NCBI GenBank assembly: GCA_944345045.1
Contig: CALVMI010000065.1
Coordinates: 1-9,334, forward strand
DNA: 9,334 nt
Source of the DNA: an uncultured Bacilli bacterium
GTDB lineage: Bacteria; Bacillota_I; Bacilli_A; RF39; UBA660
Direction of reading: 5' to 3'
Within the stretch, counting starts at the first letter, position 1. Every line of letters begins with the position of its first letter. Below the pieces are notes generated by a model. The model was not told the origin of the DNA. It ran no database searches and saw nothing but the letters and a program-made list of their open reading frames with translations. Positions 1-6,149 of the stretch are shown piece after piece. A program made the position numbers and the translations under genes.

Positions 1-68
1 CGAGTAAGCAATTACTCCTTGCTTTTTGTGTAATCAAAAAGCCATTAGACCATAAGGAGGTGTAGAAA
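1..68 (+). promoter_or_regulatory. rpsF 5' leader, likely S6:S18 autoregulatory RNA that sequesters the ribosome binding site
   Basis: An outer helix pairs CTCCTT (15-20) with AAGGAG (54-59), which is the Shine-Dalgarno sequence of rpsF (start at 69). Directly stacked on it, GCTTTTTG (21-28) pairs with CAAAAAGC (35-42) around a 6-nt loop. No base is unpaired on the 5' side, while 11 nt (43-53, containing GACC) bulge on the 3' side. A hairpin with a large one-sided bulge upstream of rpsF matches the known architecture in which the S6:S18 complex represses its own mRNA. The known motif, as I recall it, has a conserved CCG in the bulge; here I see CCA. Competing pairings also exist: GAGTAA (2-7) with TTACTC (12-17) around a GCAA loop, and AAGCAA (6-11) with TTGCTT (19-24) followed by Ts. 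The transcript start is outside the window. Confidence 0.6.
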
Positions 69-359
69 ATGAACAAATACGAAATCATGTTTATTGTAAA
101 AGCTACTATGGAAAGTGCAGATATTAAGAAATGTGCTGAAAGTTTTAAATCGTTAATTGGCGATTTAAAAGGAAAAGTGGTTGAATACAAAGAACTAGGT
201 GAGAAGAAACTTGCATATCCAATTAAAAAAGAATTAAACGGATATTATTTTGTAATGCAAGTTGAAGCTAACAAAGATACGATTCAAGAATTTGATCGTA
301 AAATTCGTTTAGATGAAAATGTTTTAAGACATTTAATTATTCGTCAAGAAGAGGAGTAA
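69..359 (+). CDS. rpsF: 30S ribosomal protein S6
   Basis: This 96-residue protein has the usual S6 length and fold pattern. It begins MNKYEIMFIVK, has the conserved stretch around EYKELGEKKLAYPIKK (about residues 39-54) and the YYFVMQVEA strand, and ends in LRHLIIRQ plus an acidic tail. S6 is a small-subunit protein of the central domain that binds 16S rRNA as a heterodimer with S18, whose gene lies two genes downstream. A strong AAGGAGG site at 54-60 precedes the ATG. The final codons (Glu-Glu-Glu, GAAGAGGAG) double as the ribosome binding site of ssb, so the two genes are probably translationally coupled. Regulation is likely through the leader at 1-68. No anomalies were seen. Confidence 0.97.
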   Translation: MNKYEIMFIVKATMESADIKKCAESFKSLIGDLKGKVVEYKELGEKKLAYPIKKELNGYYFVMQVEANKDTIQEFDRKIRLDENVLRHLIIRQEEE

Positions 360-362
360 AAT

Positions 363-839
363 ATGAATAAAGTTATTTTAATTGGTAGATTAGCAAGAGA
401 CCCTGAAATGCGTACAACTGGAAGCGGTATTGCTGTAACGCGTTTTACTGTTGCGGTTTCTCGTCCTTTTAATCCTCAAAATGGACAACCACAAACCGAT
501 TTTATTGGCTGTGTTGCTTGGCGTAGACAAGCTGAGAATATTGCTAAATATTGCAGTAAAGGATCACAAGTTGCTGTTGAAGGGCGTATTCAAACGGGAA
601 GTTATGATGGTGCCGACGGTCAAAAACATTATACAACCGACATTGTTGCAGATAATGTTACTTTCTTAGGCTCTAGAAATACTCAAAATAGTGAATCTTC
701 TTTTGATAGTGCTAATTTCTCACAACCTATGCCTAGTTATGATGAAAGTCAAAGTATTCCAACAACGGATGTTAGTGAAGATCCATTTAAAGACTTTGGT
801 GAAGAGATTGCGCTTTCTGATGACGATCTACCATTCTAG
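363..839 (+). CDS. ssb: Single-stranded DNA-binding protein
   Basis: This 158-residue SSB coats single-stranded DNA during replication, recombination and repair and recruits partner proteins. The N-terminal OB-fold covers about residues 1-105, opening with MNKVILIGRLARDPEMRTT and including the FIGCVAWRRQAENIAKY core, KGSQVAVEGRIQTGSY and VADNVTFLG. A flexible Ser/Gln/Asn-rich linker follows (about 108-145). The protein ends in the acidic tip DDDLPF, the canonical docking site for SSB-interacting proteins. It lies between rpsF and rpsR, the standard bacterial arrangement that links DNA and ribosome production. It starts 3 bp after the rpsF stop, with GAGGAG at 351-356 as binding site. Length and motifs are those of the Firmicutes housekeeping SSB. 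Confidence 0.97.
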   Translation: MNKVILIGRLARDPEMRTTGSGIAVTRFTVAVSRPFNPQNGQPQTDFIGCVAWRRQAENIAKYCSKGSQVAVEGRIQTGSYDGADGQKHYTTDIVADNVTFLGSRNTQNSESSFDSANFSQPMPSYDESQSIPTTDVSEDPFKDFGEEIALSDDDLPF

Positions 840-856
840 GAAAGGAGATTTTAATT

Positions 857-1072
857 ATGGCTGAATATAGAAGAAAAAAGAAAAAAATATGTCAAATGTG
901 TGCTGGTAAAAGTGTTGATTACAAAGATGTTATGATTATTAATAAATATATTAGTGAAAAAGGTAAGATTTTACCAAGACGTATGACTGGTGCATGTGCA
1001 AAACATCAAAGACATATTGCTGAACAAATTAAATATGCAAGATTTATGGCTTTAATTCCATATGTTAAATAG
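857..1072 (+). CDS. rpsR: 30S ribosomal protein S18, zinc-binding (C+) form
   Basis: This 71-residue protein has the S18 signature: a basic N-terminus, VDYKDV (20-25), SEKGKILPRRMTG (33-45), AKHQR (48-52) and the C-terminal ARFMALIPYV. It partners S6 in the 30S platform. Cys12 and Cys15 (CxxC), together with Cys47 and His50 (CAKH), form a plausible four-ligand zinc site. This is the C+ type of S18; Bacillus subtilis S18 lacks these cysteines. The start is set by AAAGGAGAT at 841-849, eight bases before the ATG. The stop codon TAG (1070-1072) partly enters the stem of a terminator-like hairpin just downstream, which would end the rpsF-ssb-rpsR operon. Confidence 0.96.
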   Translation: MAEYRRKKKKICQMCAGKSVDYKDVMIINKYISEKGKILPRRMTGACAKHQRHIAEQIKYARFMALIPYVK

Positions 1073-1095
1073 AATACATAACGTATTCTTTTTTT
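1071..1095 (+). terminator. Probable intrinsic terminator of the rpsF-ssb-rpsR operon
   Basis: AGAATAC (1071-1077) pairs perfectly with GTATTCT (1083-1089) around a 5-nt loop, followed by six Ts (1090-1095). The stem is only 7 bp and AT-rich, so termination may be partial. The stem starts within the rpsR stop codon, so terminating ribosomes could influence folding. Because no clear promoter follows before the next gene at 1111, read-through may be how that gene is expressed. Confidence 0.5.
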
Positions 1096-1110
1096 GATTT
1101 TAGGTGATTT

Positions 1111-1944
1111 ATGAAAAAGATTAATGGATATATATTGTTAGATTCTCTAAAAGTTTCCCAAAGAATACCTAGAGATACAAAAGGAGAAGTTTTAAAATTT
1201 TTTGATCAACAAGAATTATATTTTAAAGCTTGTTCTGAAGCTGAAATAATTTCTTATTTGTTTTGTGAAAGAATCTTTAAGGCTCTTTCTTTTCCAGTTG
1301 TTCATTTTGAAATGGCTATGTATCAAGGAAAAACGGGAGTTTTGACTACTAGTTATAATCCCGCTCATCAGAAAGAAATCTCTTTGCAAAAAATTTTGAA
1401 TATTTATTATTCAGAATATGTTGTTAAGCATAAACATAAATCTTGGATAACTAAACCTTATGATCTTTATAATTTGGAAGATTTAGAAAAAGCTTTATTA
1501 TATTATTATAAAGATGATGGTATTGTTCTTTCTTTGATGTCACAACTCACGTTTTTGTTTTTCTCACAGTTTTTTACTGGAGATTATGATATGCATGCTA
1601 AAAATCTTGTTGTTATAGATAATCAGATTGCTCCCTTATTTGATTTTGGAGGAAGTTTTAAATTGCAGTTTGATTCTAATTTTTATACTTTAGCTTTAGA
1701 TAAAAAGAGCAGATTTGGAGTTCGTAAAACTCCAAGAAAAGCTTTGTCTGAATTTCCTAGTGAATATTTGGATTTAATGCGTGAGATGCTACTTAAATTA
1801 CCTACACAAGATGAGATTCTTATAGATATTGAAAAACAAATTGGTCTTCCGATTCATGCAAATCTTACTCGTCATATTTGTTTTGATCATTATAAACAAG
1901 AAATTTCTTTATTCTTAAATCAACCACATATTTCTTTTAAGTAA
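1111..1944 (+). CDS. Orphan HipA-fold (HipA-like) serine/threonine kinase domain protein
   Basis: This 277-residue protein shows the catalytic signature of HipA-type kinases: GDYDMHAKN (157-165) and PLFDFG (175-180). By family analogy, Asp160 is the catalytic Asp, Asn165 and Asp178 are metal ligands, and Lys39 in YFKA is a candidate ATP-anchoring Lys. Next comes the helix EAEIISYLFCERIFKALSFPV (43-63, cited by position), typical of the compact HipA-like kinases of Firmicutes. The protein is much shorter than HipA (about 440 residues) and lacks an N-terminal HipA subdomain 1. I see no clear glycine-rich, autophosphorylated loop. No HipB-like helix-turn-helix antitoxin or HipS-like partner is adjacent: 38 bp lie upstream and 40 bp downstream. 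AGGTGAT (1102-1108) sets the start. Composition resembles its neighbours. The substrate is unknown; toxin activity is not implied. I am confident of the fold and unsure of activity or role. Confidence 0.72.
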   Translation: MKKINGYILLDSLKVSQRIPRDTKGEVLKFFDQQELYFKACSEAEIISYLFCERIFKALSFPVVHFEMAMYQGKTGVLTTSYNPAHQKEISLQKILNIYYSEYVVKHKHKSWITKPYDLYNLEDLEKALLYYYKDDGIVLSLMSQLTFLFFSQFFTGDYDMHAKNLVVIDNQIAPLFDFGGSFKLQFDSNFYTLALDKKSRFGVRKTPRKALSEFPSEYLDLMREMLLKLPTQDEILIDIEKQIGLPIHANLTRHICFDHYKQEISLFLNQPHISFK

Positions 1945-1949
1945 ATTTA

Positions 1950-1958
1950 TGCTATAAT
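1950..1958 (+). promoter_or_regulatory. Extended -10 promoter for rplI-dnaB
   Basis: TGCTATAAT contains a perfect TATAAT (1953-1958) and an upstream TG, the extended -10 form. The -35 region (around 1930-1936, ATTTCTT) is poor. Transcription would start near 1965, just before the AAGGAGG site at 1971-1977 used by rplI. It begins 6 bp after the stop codon of the kinase-like gene, so rplI-dnaB can be expressed independently of it. Confidence 0.65.
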
Positions 1959-1984
1959 AAAAAGGAATTAAAGGAGGACTTTAT

Positions 1985-2425
1985 ATGAAAGTAATTCTAT
2001 TAAAAGATGTAAAAGGTCAGGGAAAAAAAGATGACATTATTAATGTTAGTGATGGTTATGCTACTAATTATCTTTTTAAAAATGGTTTAGCGGTTCCTGA
2101 AACGAAAAAAAGTAAGGAAGTATTAGATCGTTCATTACTTGCGCGTCACTTAGAAGAAGAATCTTTAGTTTCTGATCTTGAAAAAATAAGAGATCAATTA
2201 AAAAATAAACAAGTTGTCTTTCAGGTAAAAACTGGAAAAGATGATAAAGTTTTTGGAGTTATTTCTACTAAGCAAATTAGTGAAGAATTAAAGAAAATGG
2301 GTTTTTCAATTGATAAAAAATGTATTAAATCAGATCATGTAATTGACTCTTTGGGAACTCATGAGGTTCAAATTGAGCTTCATAAAAGAGTTAAGTTTCC
2401 TTTAAAAGTTGTTTTAAAAAAGTAG
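1985..2425 (+). CDS. rplI: 50S ribosomal protein L9
   Basis: This 146-residue protein matches L9, the elongated large-subunit protein near the L1 stalk that helps maintain reading frame and translation fidelity. The N-terminal domain starts MKVILLKDVKGQGKKDD and carries the DGYATNYLFKNGLA signature (23-36). A long charged helix follows (about 41-77). The C-terminal domain includes KVFGVIS (88-94) and HKRVKFPLKVVL at the end. Length is normal (about 148 usual). Relative to the usual form, the signature has FKNGLA where a PKGLA-like sequence is common, a minor variation. A strong AAGGAGG (1971-1977) precedes the start. dnaB begins 10 bp after its stop, so the two are probably co-transcribed, as in Bacillus. 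Confidence 0.97.
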   Translation: MKVILLKDVKGQGKKDDIINVSDGYATNYLFKNGLAVPETKKSKEVLDRSLLARHLEEESLVSDLEKIRDQLKNKQVVFQVKTGKDDKVFGVISTKQISEELKKMGFSIDKKCIKSDHVIDSLGTHEVQIELHKRVKFPLKVVLKK

Positions 2426-2435
2426 GTGATGAATA

Positions 2436-3779
2436 ATGGCATCAAGAGTAATGCCTCAAAATTTAGAAGCAGAAATGAGCGTTTTAGGTGTATCTTTTTT
2501 AAATCCATATGCGATGGAAAAAATTATGGAAAATTTAACAGAAGATATGTTTTTTAGTGATGCTCATAAAAAAATTTTTGCTGCGTTAGTTTCTTTGTAT
2601 AAGAATAATACGCCTATAGATATTACTACAGTGAAAAATGAACTTGATAAACAAAAAAATTTGAATGCGATTGGCGGGATTGAATACTTAAGTGAAATTA
2701 TTGATTCGGTTGCAACTAGTGCCAATTTAGATTATTACATGGATATTGTTAAAGATAAAGCTACGCGAAGAAGACTTATAGATACAGCTACAAACATTGT
2801 AACAGATGCATATGATGAAGAAGAGAATTTGACTAGTTTATTAGATTCTTCTGAACAAAAACTTTTAAATGTTATAAGAACTCGTAAAACAAGTGAATTT
2901 AAACCTATTACTGAGGCTTTACGAGAAGCGCATGAAAATTTGGAACGTATGAGCAAAAATAAAAGTGTTGTAACTGGTTTGACTACTGGTTTTAAAGATT
3001 TGGATAAAGCTACTGCGGGTCTTCATGAAGGTGAACTTATTATTTTGGCTGCTCGTCCAGGTATGGGAAAAACTGCCTTTGCGCTTAATATTGCTACCAA
3101 TGCAGCAATGAGTACGGATAAAGCTGTGGCCATTTTTAACTTAGAAATGAGCGCTGAACAACTTGTAAATCGTATGATTAGTTCGGTTGGACAAATTGAA
3201 GGCGATAAATTAAAAACAGGTATGCTTAATGATAATGATTGGAAACGATATACAGAAGCAATGAGTGAGCTTGCTGATACAAACATTTATATTGAGGATG
3301 ATGCTTCTGTAACAGCTCCTGAAATCAAGGCTAAATGTCGAAGACTTGCTTCTAGTCCAAAGGGATTAGCTCTTGTCGTAATCGATTACTTACAGTTAGT
3401 TACAACTGGAGGTAGAGTTGAATCAAGACAGGTGGAAGTTTCGGAAATTTCTCGTGCTTTTAAAACGATGGCTATGGAGTTAAAGGTTCCTGTTATTGCT
3501 TTGGCTCAGTTGTCTCGTAATGCTGAAAGACGTGAATCTAATCAACCTAGACTTGCCGATTTGCGTGAATCTGGTTCAATCGAGCAAGATGCTGACTTAG
3601 TATTATTTTTAAATCGCCAAGATTATTTTGAAAATAAAACCGCGGAAAACAAGAGCAATATTGTACCTGTTGATGTTATTATTGCCAAACATAGACGTGG
3701 TAGTACCGGTTTATTTCAAATTTTGTTTGAATTAAATAAAAGTTGTTTCAAACCTTATTCGCCAATGGAAGAGATGTAG
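2436..3779 (+). CDS. dnaB: Replicative DNA helicase (DnaB family; called DnaC in Bacillus)
   Basis: This 447-residue RecA-fold hexameric helicase unwinds the template at the replication fork and works with primase. The N-terminal primase-interacting domain (about 5-105) begins MPQNLEAEMSVLG, and a linker leads to the ATPase domain from about residue 178. Visible motifs are Walker A ARPGMGKTA (206-214, Lys212), the FNLEMS segment (234-239), Walker B VVIDYLQL (314-321, Asp317), QLSRNAERR (358-366), RESGSIEQDAD (377-387) and the arginine-finger region KHRRGSTG (418-425). Length is typical, and no intein or insertion is present. AGGTGAT (2424-2430), overlapping the rplI stop codon, sets the start. 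An intrinsic terminator follows 2 bp after the stop. Confidence 0.98.
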   Translation: MASRVMPQNLEAEMSVLGVSFLNPYAMEKIMENLTEDMFFSDAHKKIFAALVSLYKNNTPIDITTVKNELDKQKNLNAIGGIEYLSEIIDSVATSANLDYYMDIVKDKATRRRLIDTATNIVTDAYDEEENLTSLLDSSEQKLLNVIRTRKTSEFKPITEALREAHENLERMSKNKSVVTGLTTGFKDLDKATAGLHEGELIILAARPGMGKTAFALNIATNAAMSTDKAVAIFNLEMSAEQLVNRMISSVGQIEGDKLKTGMLNDNDWKRYTEAMSELADTNIYIEDDASVTAPEIKAKCRRLASSPKGLALVVIDYLQLVTTGGRVESRQVEVSEISRAFKTMAMELKVPVIALAQLSRNAERRESNQPRLADLRESGSIEQDADLVLFLNRQDYFENKTAENKSNIVPVDVIIAKHRRGSTGLFQILFELNKSCFKPYSPMEEM

Positions 3780-3781
3780 GT

Positions 3782-3810
3782 GAAAGTTCAATTTACGAAC
3801 TTTCTTTTTT
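3782..3810 (+). terminator. Intrinsic terminator after dnaB
   Basis: GAAAGTTC (3782-3789) pairs perfectly with GAACTTTC (3797-3804) around a 7-nt loop and is followed by six Ts (3805-3810). It begins two bases after the dnaB stop codon and would end the rplI-dnaB transcript. The next promoter's candidate -35 element lies in its loop. Confidence 0.8.
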
Positions 3811-3820
3811 ATGTTATAAT
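3792..3820 (+). promoter_or_regulatory. Promoter of the M23 peptidase-walJ-rlmH-ung cluster
   Basis: The -10 TATAAT (3815-3820) is perfect and preceded by TG (3812-3813), giving an extended -10. With an ideal 17-bp spacer, the candidate -35 is TTTACG (3792-3797), four of six matches to TTGACA. That hexamer sits in the loop, and one base into the stem, of the dnaB terminator. Transcription would start near 3827, shortly before AAAGGAG (3832-3838). Confidence 0.7.
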
Positions 3821-3843
3821 TTAAAAGTGCTAAAGGAGTGCTT

Positions 3844-5370
3844 ATGAAAATTAAAGATAAAATTCTTTTAGGGATAGTAACAATTTTAAGTGTCTTACTA
3901 TTTGTTTGGATCGGGTTTCCAGAAAAGAATACGACACCTCACAATGTGTATCAAGTTTATTTAAATGGAGAAATACTTGGATTAATTGAAGATCAAGATG
4001 AACTTTTAAATATGATTAATGAAGAACAACAAGATATAAGAGAAACATATCAAGTTGATCAAGTATATCCGCCAAATGGCTTTAGTATTACACCTTATGT
4101 TACTTATGATGAGGATATTACTACAGCTAGCAACGTTTATAATAAAATTCAAGAAAAAAGTGATTTTACGATCGAAGGATATCTGGTAACAATTACAACA
4201 CCGGCAACGGAAAATGAAGAGGAAAAAGTTGTAGAAATTCAAGTTTTAGATGATGATATTTACTATGATGCTGAATATAACTTTATCACTACTTTTGTTG
4301 ATGAAGCGGATTATTTGGCTTATATCAATAATACTCAAGAGGAAATTGTTGATGTTGGTTCGTACATTAACCATATGGAATTTGAGGAAACTGTTACGAT
4401 TAAAAGTGCCTATATTTCTGTTCATGATAAAATTTTTACTGATGCTGATGAACTTACGCAGTATTTGCTTTATGGAACTACAGAGCCAACGGGAAGTTAT
4501 GTAGTGCAAATGGGTGATACTTTAGCTTCGATTGCTGAAGCAAGTCGCTTAAATGTTCGTGAACTTTTAATTGCTAATCCTAAATATCGTGGAGAAAATG
4601 CTGTTTTAGCTATCGGCGATACTTTATCTAATGGCGTTATTAATCCTTTGCTTACTTTATATCAAGAAGTGCGAATTACAGAAGACGTTGAACAAGCTTT
4701 TACTAGAACTACGGTTGTAGATTATAACTTAGGCAGAGGTGATAGTGAAATTACGCAAGCTGGAGTAACTGGTTTGGAACGAATTACCCAAGAAGTGCGA
4801 ATTATTAATGGTGAACGTGGACAAGATGCGAACGTTATTAGCAGTGTAACTATTCGTGAAGCAGTTGAGGAAATTACTTCTGTTGGTCCATCTTATTCGG
4901 CTAACTGGGGAAGTACACATGGTAATTACATTGATACAGGTATGACATGGTCATGGCCGACTCTTACTCCATATATCATCACTACTGATTATGAGTGGCG
5001 TTGGGGAGAATTCCATAATGCACTTGATATTTCTGGTCCTGGATTTAATTCGCCTATTTATGCTTCTCAAGAAGGTACGGTAGTCGCGACTAACGCAACT
5101 TGTGCTAACTATGGTTGGTATGGAAGTATGTGCGGAATGAGTTATGGAAATTATGTTATTATTAGACATGCAAATAATTTCTACACGATGTATGCCCATT
5201 TAACAACTAATTTGATGGTTTCGGTGGGAGATCATGTATCTAAAGGTCAGCAAATTGGTCACATGGGAAGTAGTGGATCTTCAACTGGTGCTCACTTGCA
5301 TTTTGGTCTTTCATCAGGAGATCCTATGCATGGTGGTACTTGGTACAGTCCTTGGAGTTTGTTTAGATGA
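3844..5370 (+). CDS. Membrane-anchored peptidoglycan peptidase, LysM-G5-M23 architecture
   Basis: This 508-residue protein probably cleaves peptide cross-links of peptidoglycan outside the cell. The N-terminus is a short basic stretch and one hydrophobic segment (about 8-24) with no cysteine or clear cleavage site, suggesting a type II membrane anchor. An extracellular acidic region follows, then LysM (about 219-262, SYVVQMGDTLASIAEA), a G5-like domain (about 272-347, with YQEVRI and a later QEVRIINGERG) and peptidase M23 (about 380-490). Expected zinc ligands are present: His391 and Asp395 (HNALD) and His486 of HLH (484-486), with His452 in YAHL. The ATG at 3844 is chosen because AAAGGAG (3832-3838) lies 5 bp upstream. 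A GTG at 3838 would overlap that site. Its TGA stop overlaps the walJ ATG. It occupies the walRKHI position of Bacillus. Confidence 0.93.
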   Translation: MKIKDKILLGIVTILSVLLFVWIGFPEKNTTPHNVYQVYLNGEILGLIEDQDELLNMINEEQQDIRETYQVDQVYPPNGFSITPYVTYDEDITTASNVYNKIQEKSDFTIEGYLVTITTPATENEEEKVVEIQVLDDDIYYDAEYNFITTFVDEADYLAYINNTQEEIVDVGSYINHMEFEETVTIKSAYISVHDKIFTDADELTQYLLYGTTEPTGSYVVQMGDTLASIAEASRLNVRELLIANPKYRGENAVLAIGDTLSNGVINPLLTLYQEVRITEDVEQAFTRTTVVDYNLGRGDSEITQAGVTGLERITQEVRIINGERGQDANVISSVTIREAVEEITSVGPSYSANWGSTHGNYIDTGMTWSWPTLTPYIITTDYEWRWGEFHNALDISGPGFNSPIYASQEGTVVATNATCANYGWYGSMCGMSYGNYVIIRHANNFYTMYAHLTTNLMVSVGDHVSKGQQIGHMGSSGSSTGAHLHFGLSSGDPMHGGTWYSPWSLFR

Positions 5371-6149
5371 AAGCTGTAGTATTAGCTAGTGGAAGTGAAG
5401 GTAACTGTACCTTTTTTTCTTCTCAAAATGTGCGAATTTTACTTGATATAGGAAAAAATGCTAAATATATTAAGGAAAAGATTTCTGAAATTAATGAAGA
5501 TCCAATGTTGATAGACGCTATTATAATTAGTCATACCCATGATGATCATGTTAGTGCTTTAAAAGTTTTTTTGAAAAAATGTCATCCTAAAGTATATGTT
5601 ACTGAAAAAATGTATTATGATTTAGATTTTCTAAAGACGTATGATAATGTTGTTATTTATGATGATGATTTTTATATTGGAAATATTCGAATTCAAACGA
5701 TTCGAACGAGTCATGATGTTAGCGATTCACGTAATTTCATTCTTTCTGATGGTCTAGAATCTTTAGTATATTTAACTGATACGGGTTATTTAAATAGAAA
5801 ATATTTTTCTGCATTACAAAATAAAAATTATTATTTAATCGAAAGTAATCATGATATTGAAATGTTAATGAATGGACCTTATCCAAAGTGGCTTAAACAA
5901 AGAGTATTAGGAACACTCGGGCATTTATCTAATAAAGATAGTAGTTTTTATTTAACAAAATTAGTAGGTGAAAATACTAAAAAAATTGTGTTAATGCATT
6001 TGTCTCAGAAAAATAATACAGAAGAAAAAGCTCTTGAAACTTTTTATCAAACTTTTAAAGAATATGAGATGGAGTTTTCTGATGTGGTGTGTGCTAAACA
6101 AAATGAAATAACGAAGGTGTGCGATGATAAAGATTTTGTGTGTCGGTAA
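5367..6149 (+). CDS. walJ: Metallo-beta-lactamase-fold hydrolase WalJ (YycJ)
   Basis: This 260-residue protein is a cytoplasmic MBL-fold metallohydrolase of the WalJ/YycJ type. In Bacillus and relatives walJ is linked to the WalRK cell-wall operon, and a nuclease or DNA-repair link has been proposed. The start MKAVVLASGSEGNCTFF carries the family's SGSxGN signature. Metal-site motifs are HTHDDH (56-61), His116 in SHD, Asp138 in TDTG and His186 in GHLSN; the ESNHD motif (159-163) is also typical. The ATG overlaps the upstream TGA as ATGA, giving translational coupling to the peptidase gene. Its last 26 bp overlap rlmH. Length is standard and no key residue is missing. The walR, walK, walH and walI genes are not adjacent. 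Confidence 0.93.
   Translation: MKAVVLASGSEGNCTFFSSQNVRILLDIGKNAKYIKEKISEINEDPMLIDAIIISHTHDDHVSALKVFLKKCHPKVYVTEKMYYDLDFLKTYDNVVIYDDDFYIGNIRIQTIRTSHDVSDSRNFILSDGLESLVYLTDTGYLNRKYFSALQNKNYYLIESNHDIEMLMNGPYPKWLKQRVLGTLGHLSNKDSSFYLTKLVGENTKKIVLMHLSQKNNTEEKALETFYQTFKEYEMEFSDVVCAKQNEITKVCDDKDFVCR

Noticed and set aside
451..669. Open frame inside ssb in another reading frame
   Set aside because: It lies wholly within a clear SSB gene and its product resembles no known family.
1111..1944. A complete HipBA toxin-antitoxin module
   Set aside because: No HipB-like or HipS-like gene fits in the 38 bp before or 40 bp after the kinase-like gene, and palindromic operators were not seen.
3838..3843. GTG start two codons upstream for the M23 peptidase
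   Set aside because: The GTG overlaps the AAAGGAG site itself, while the ATG at 3844 has that site at proper spacing.
4246..5199. Several open frames in the M23 peptidase region, antisense or in another forward frame
   Set aside because: They are shadows of a strongly supported coding frame, with no plausible domains or binding sites.
5368..5370. Recoded TGA (Trp) as in Mollicutes
   Set aside because: All Trp codons seen are TGG, and this TGA ends the peptidase right at the overlapping walJ start, so it behaves as a stop.
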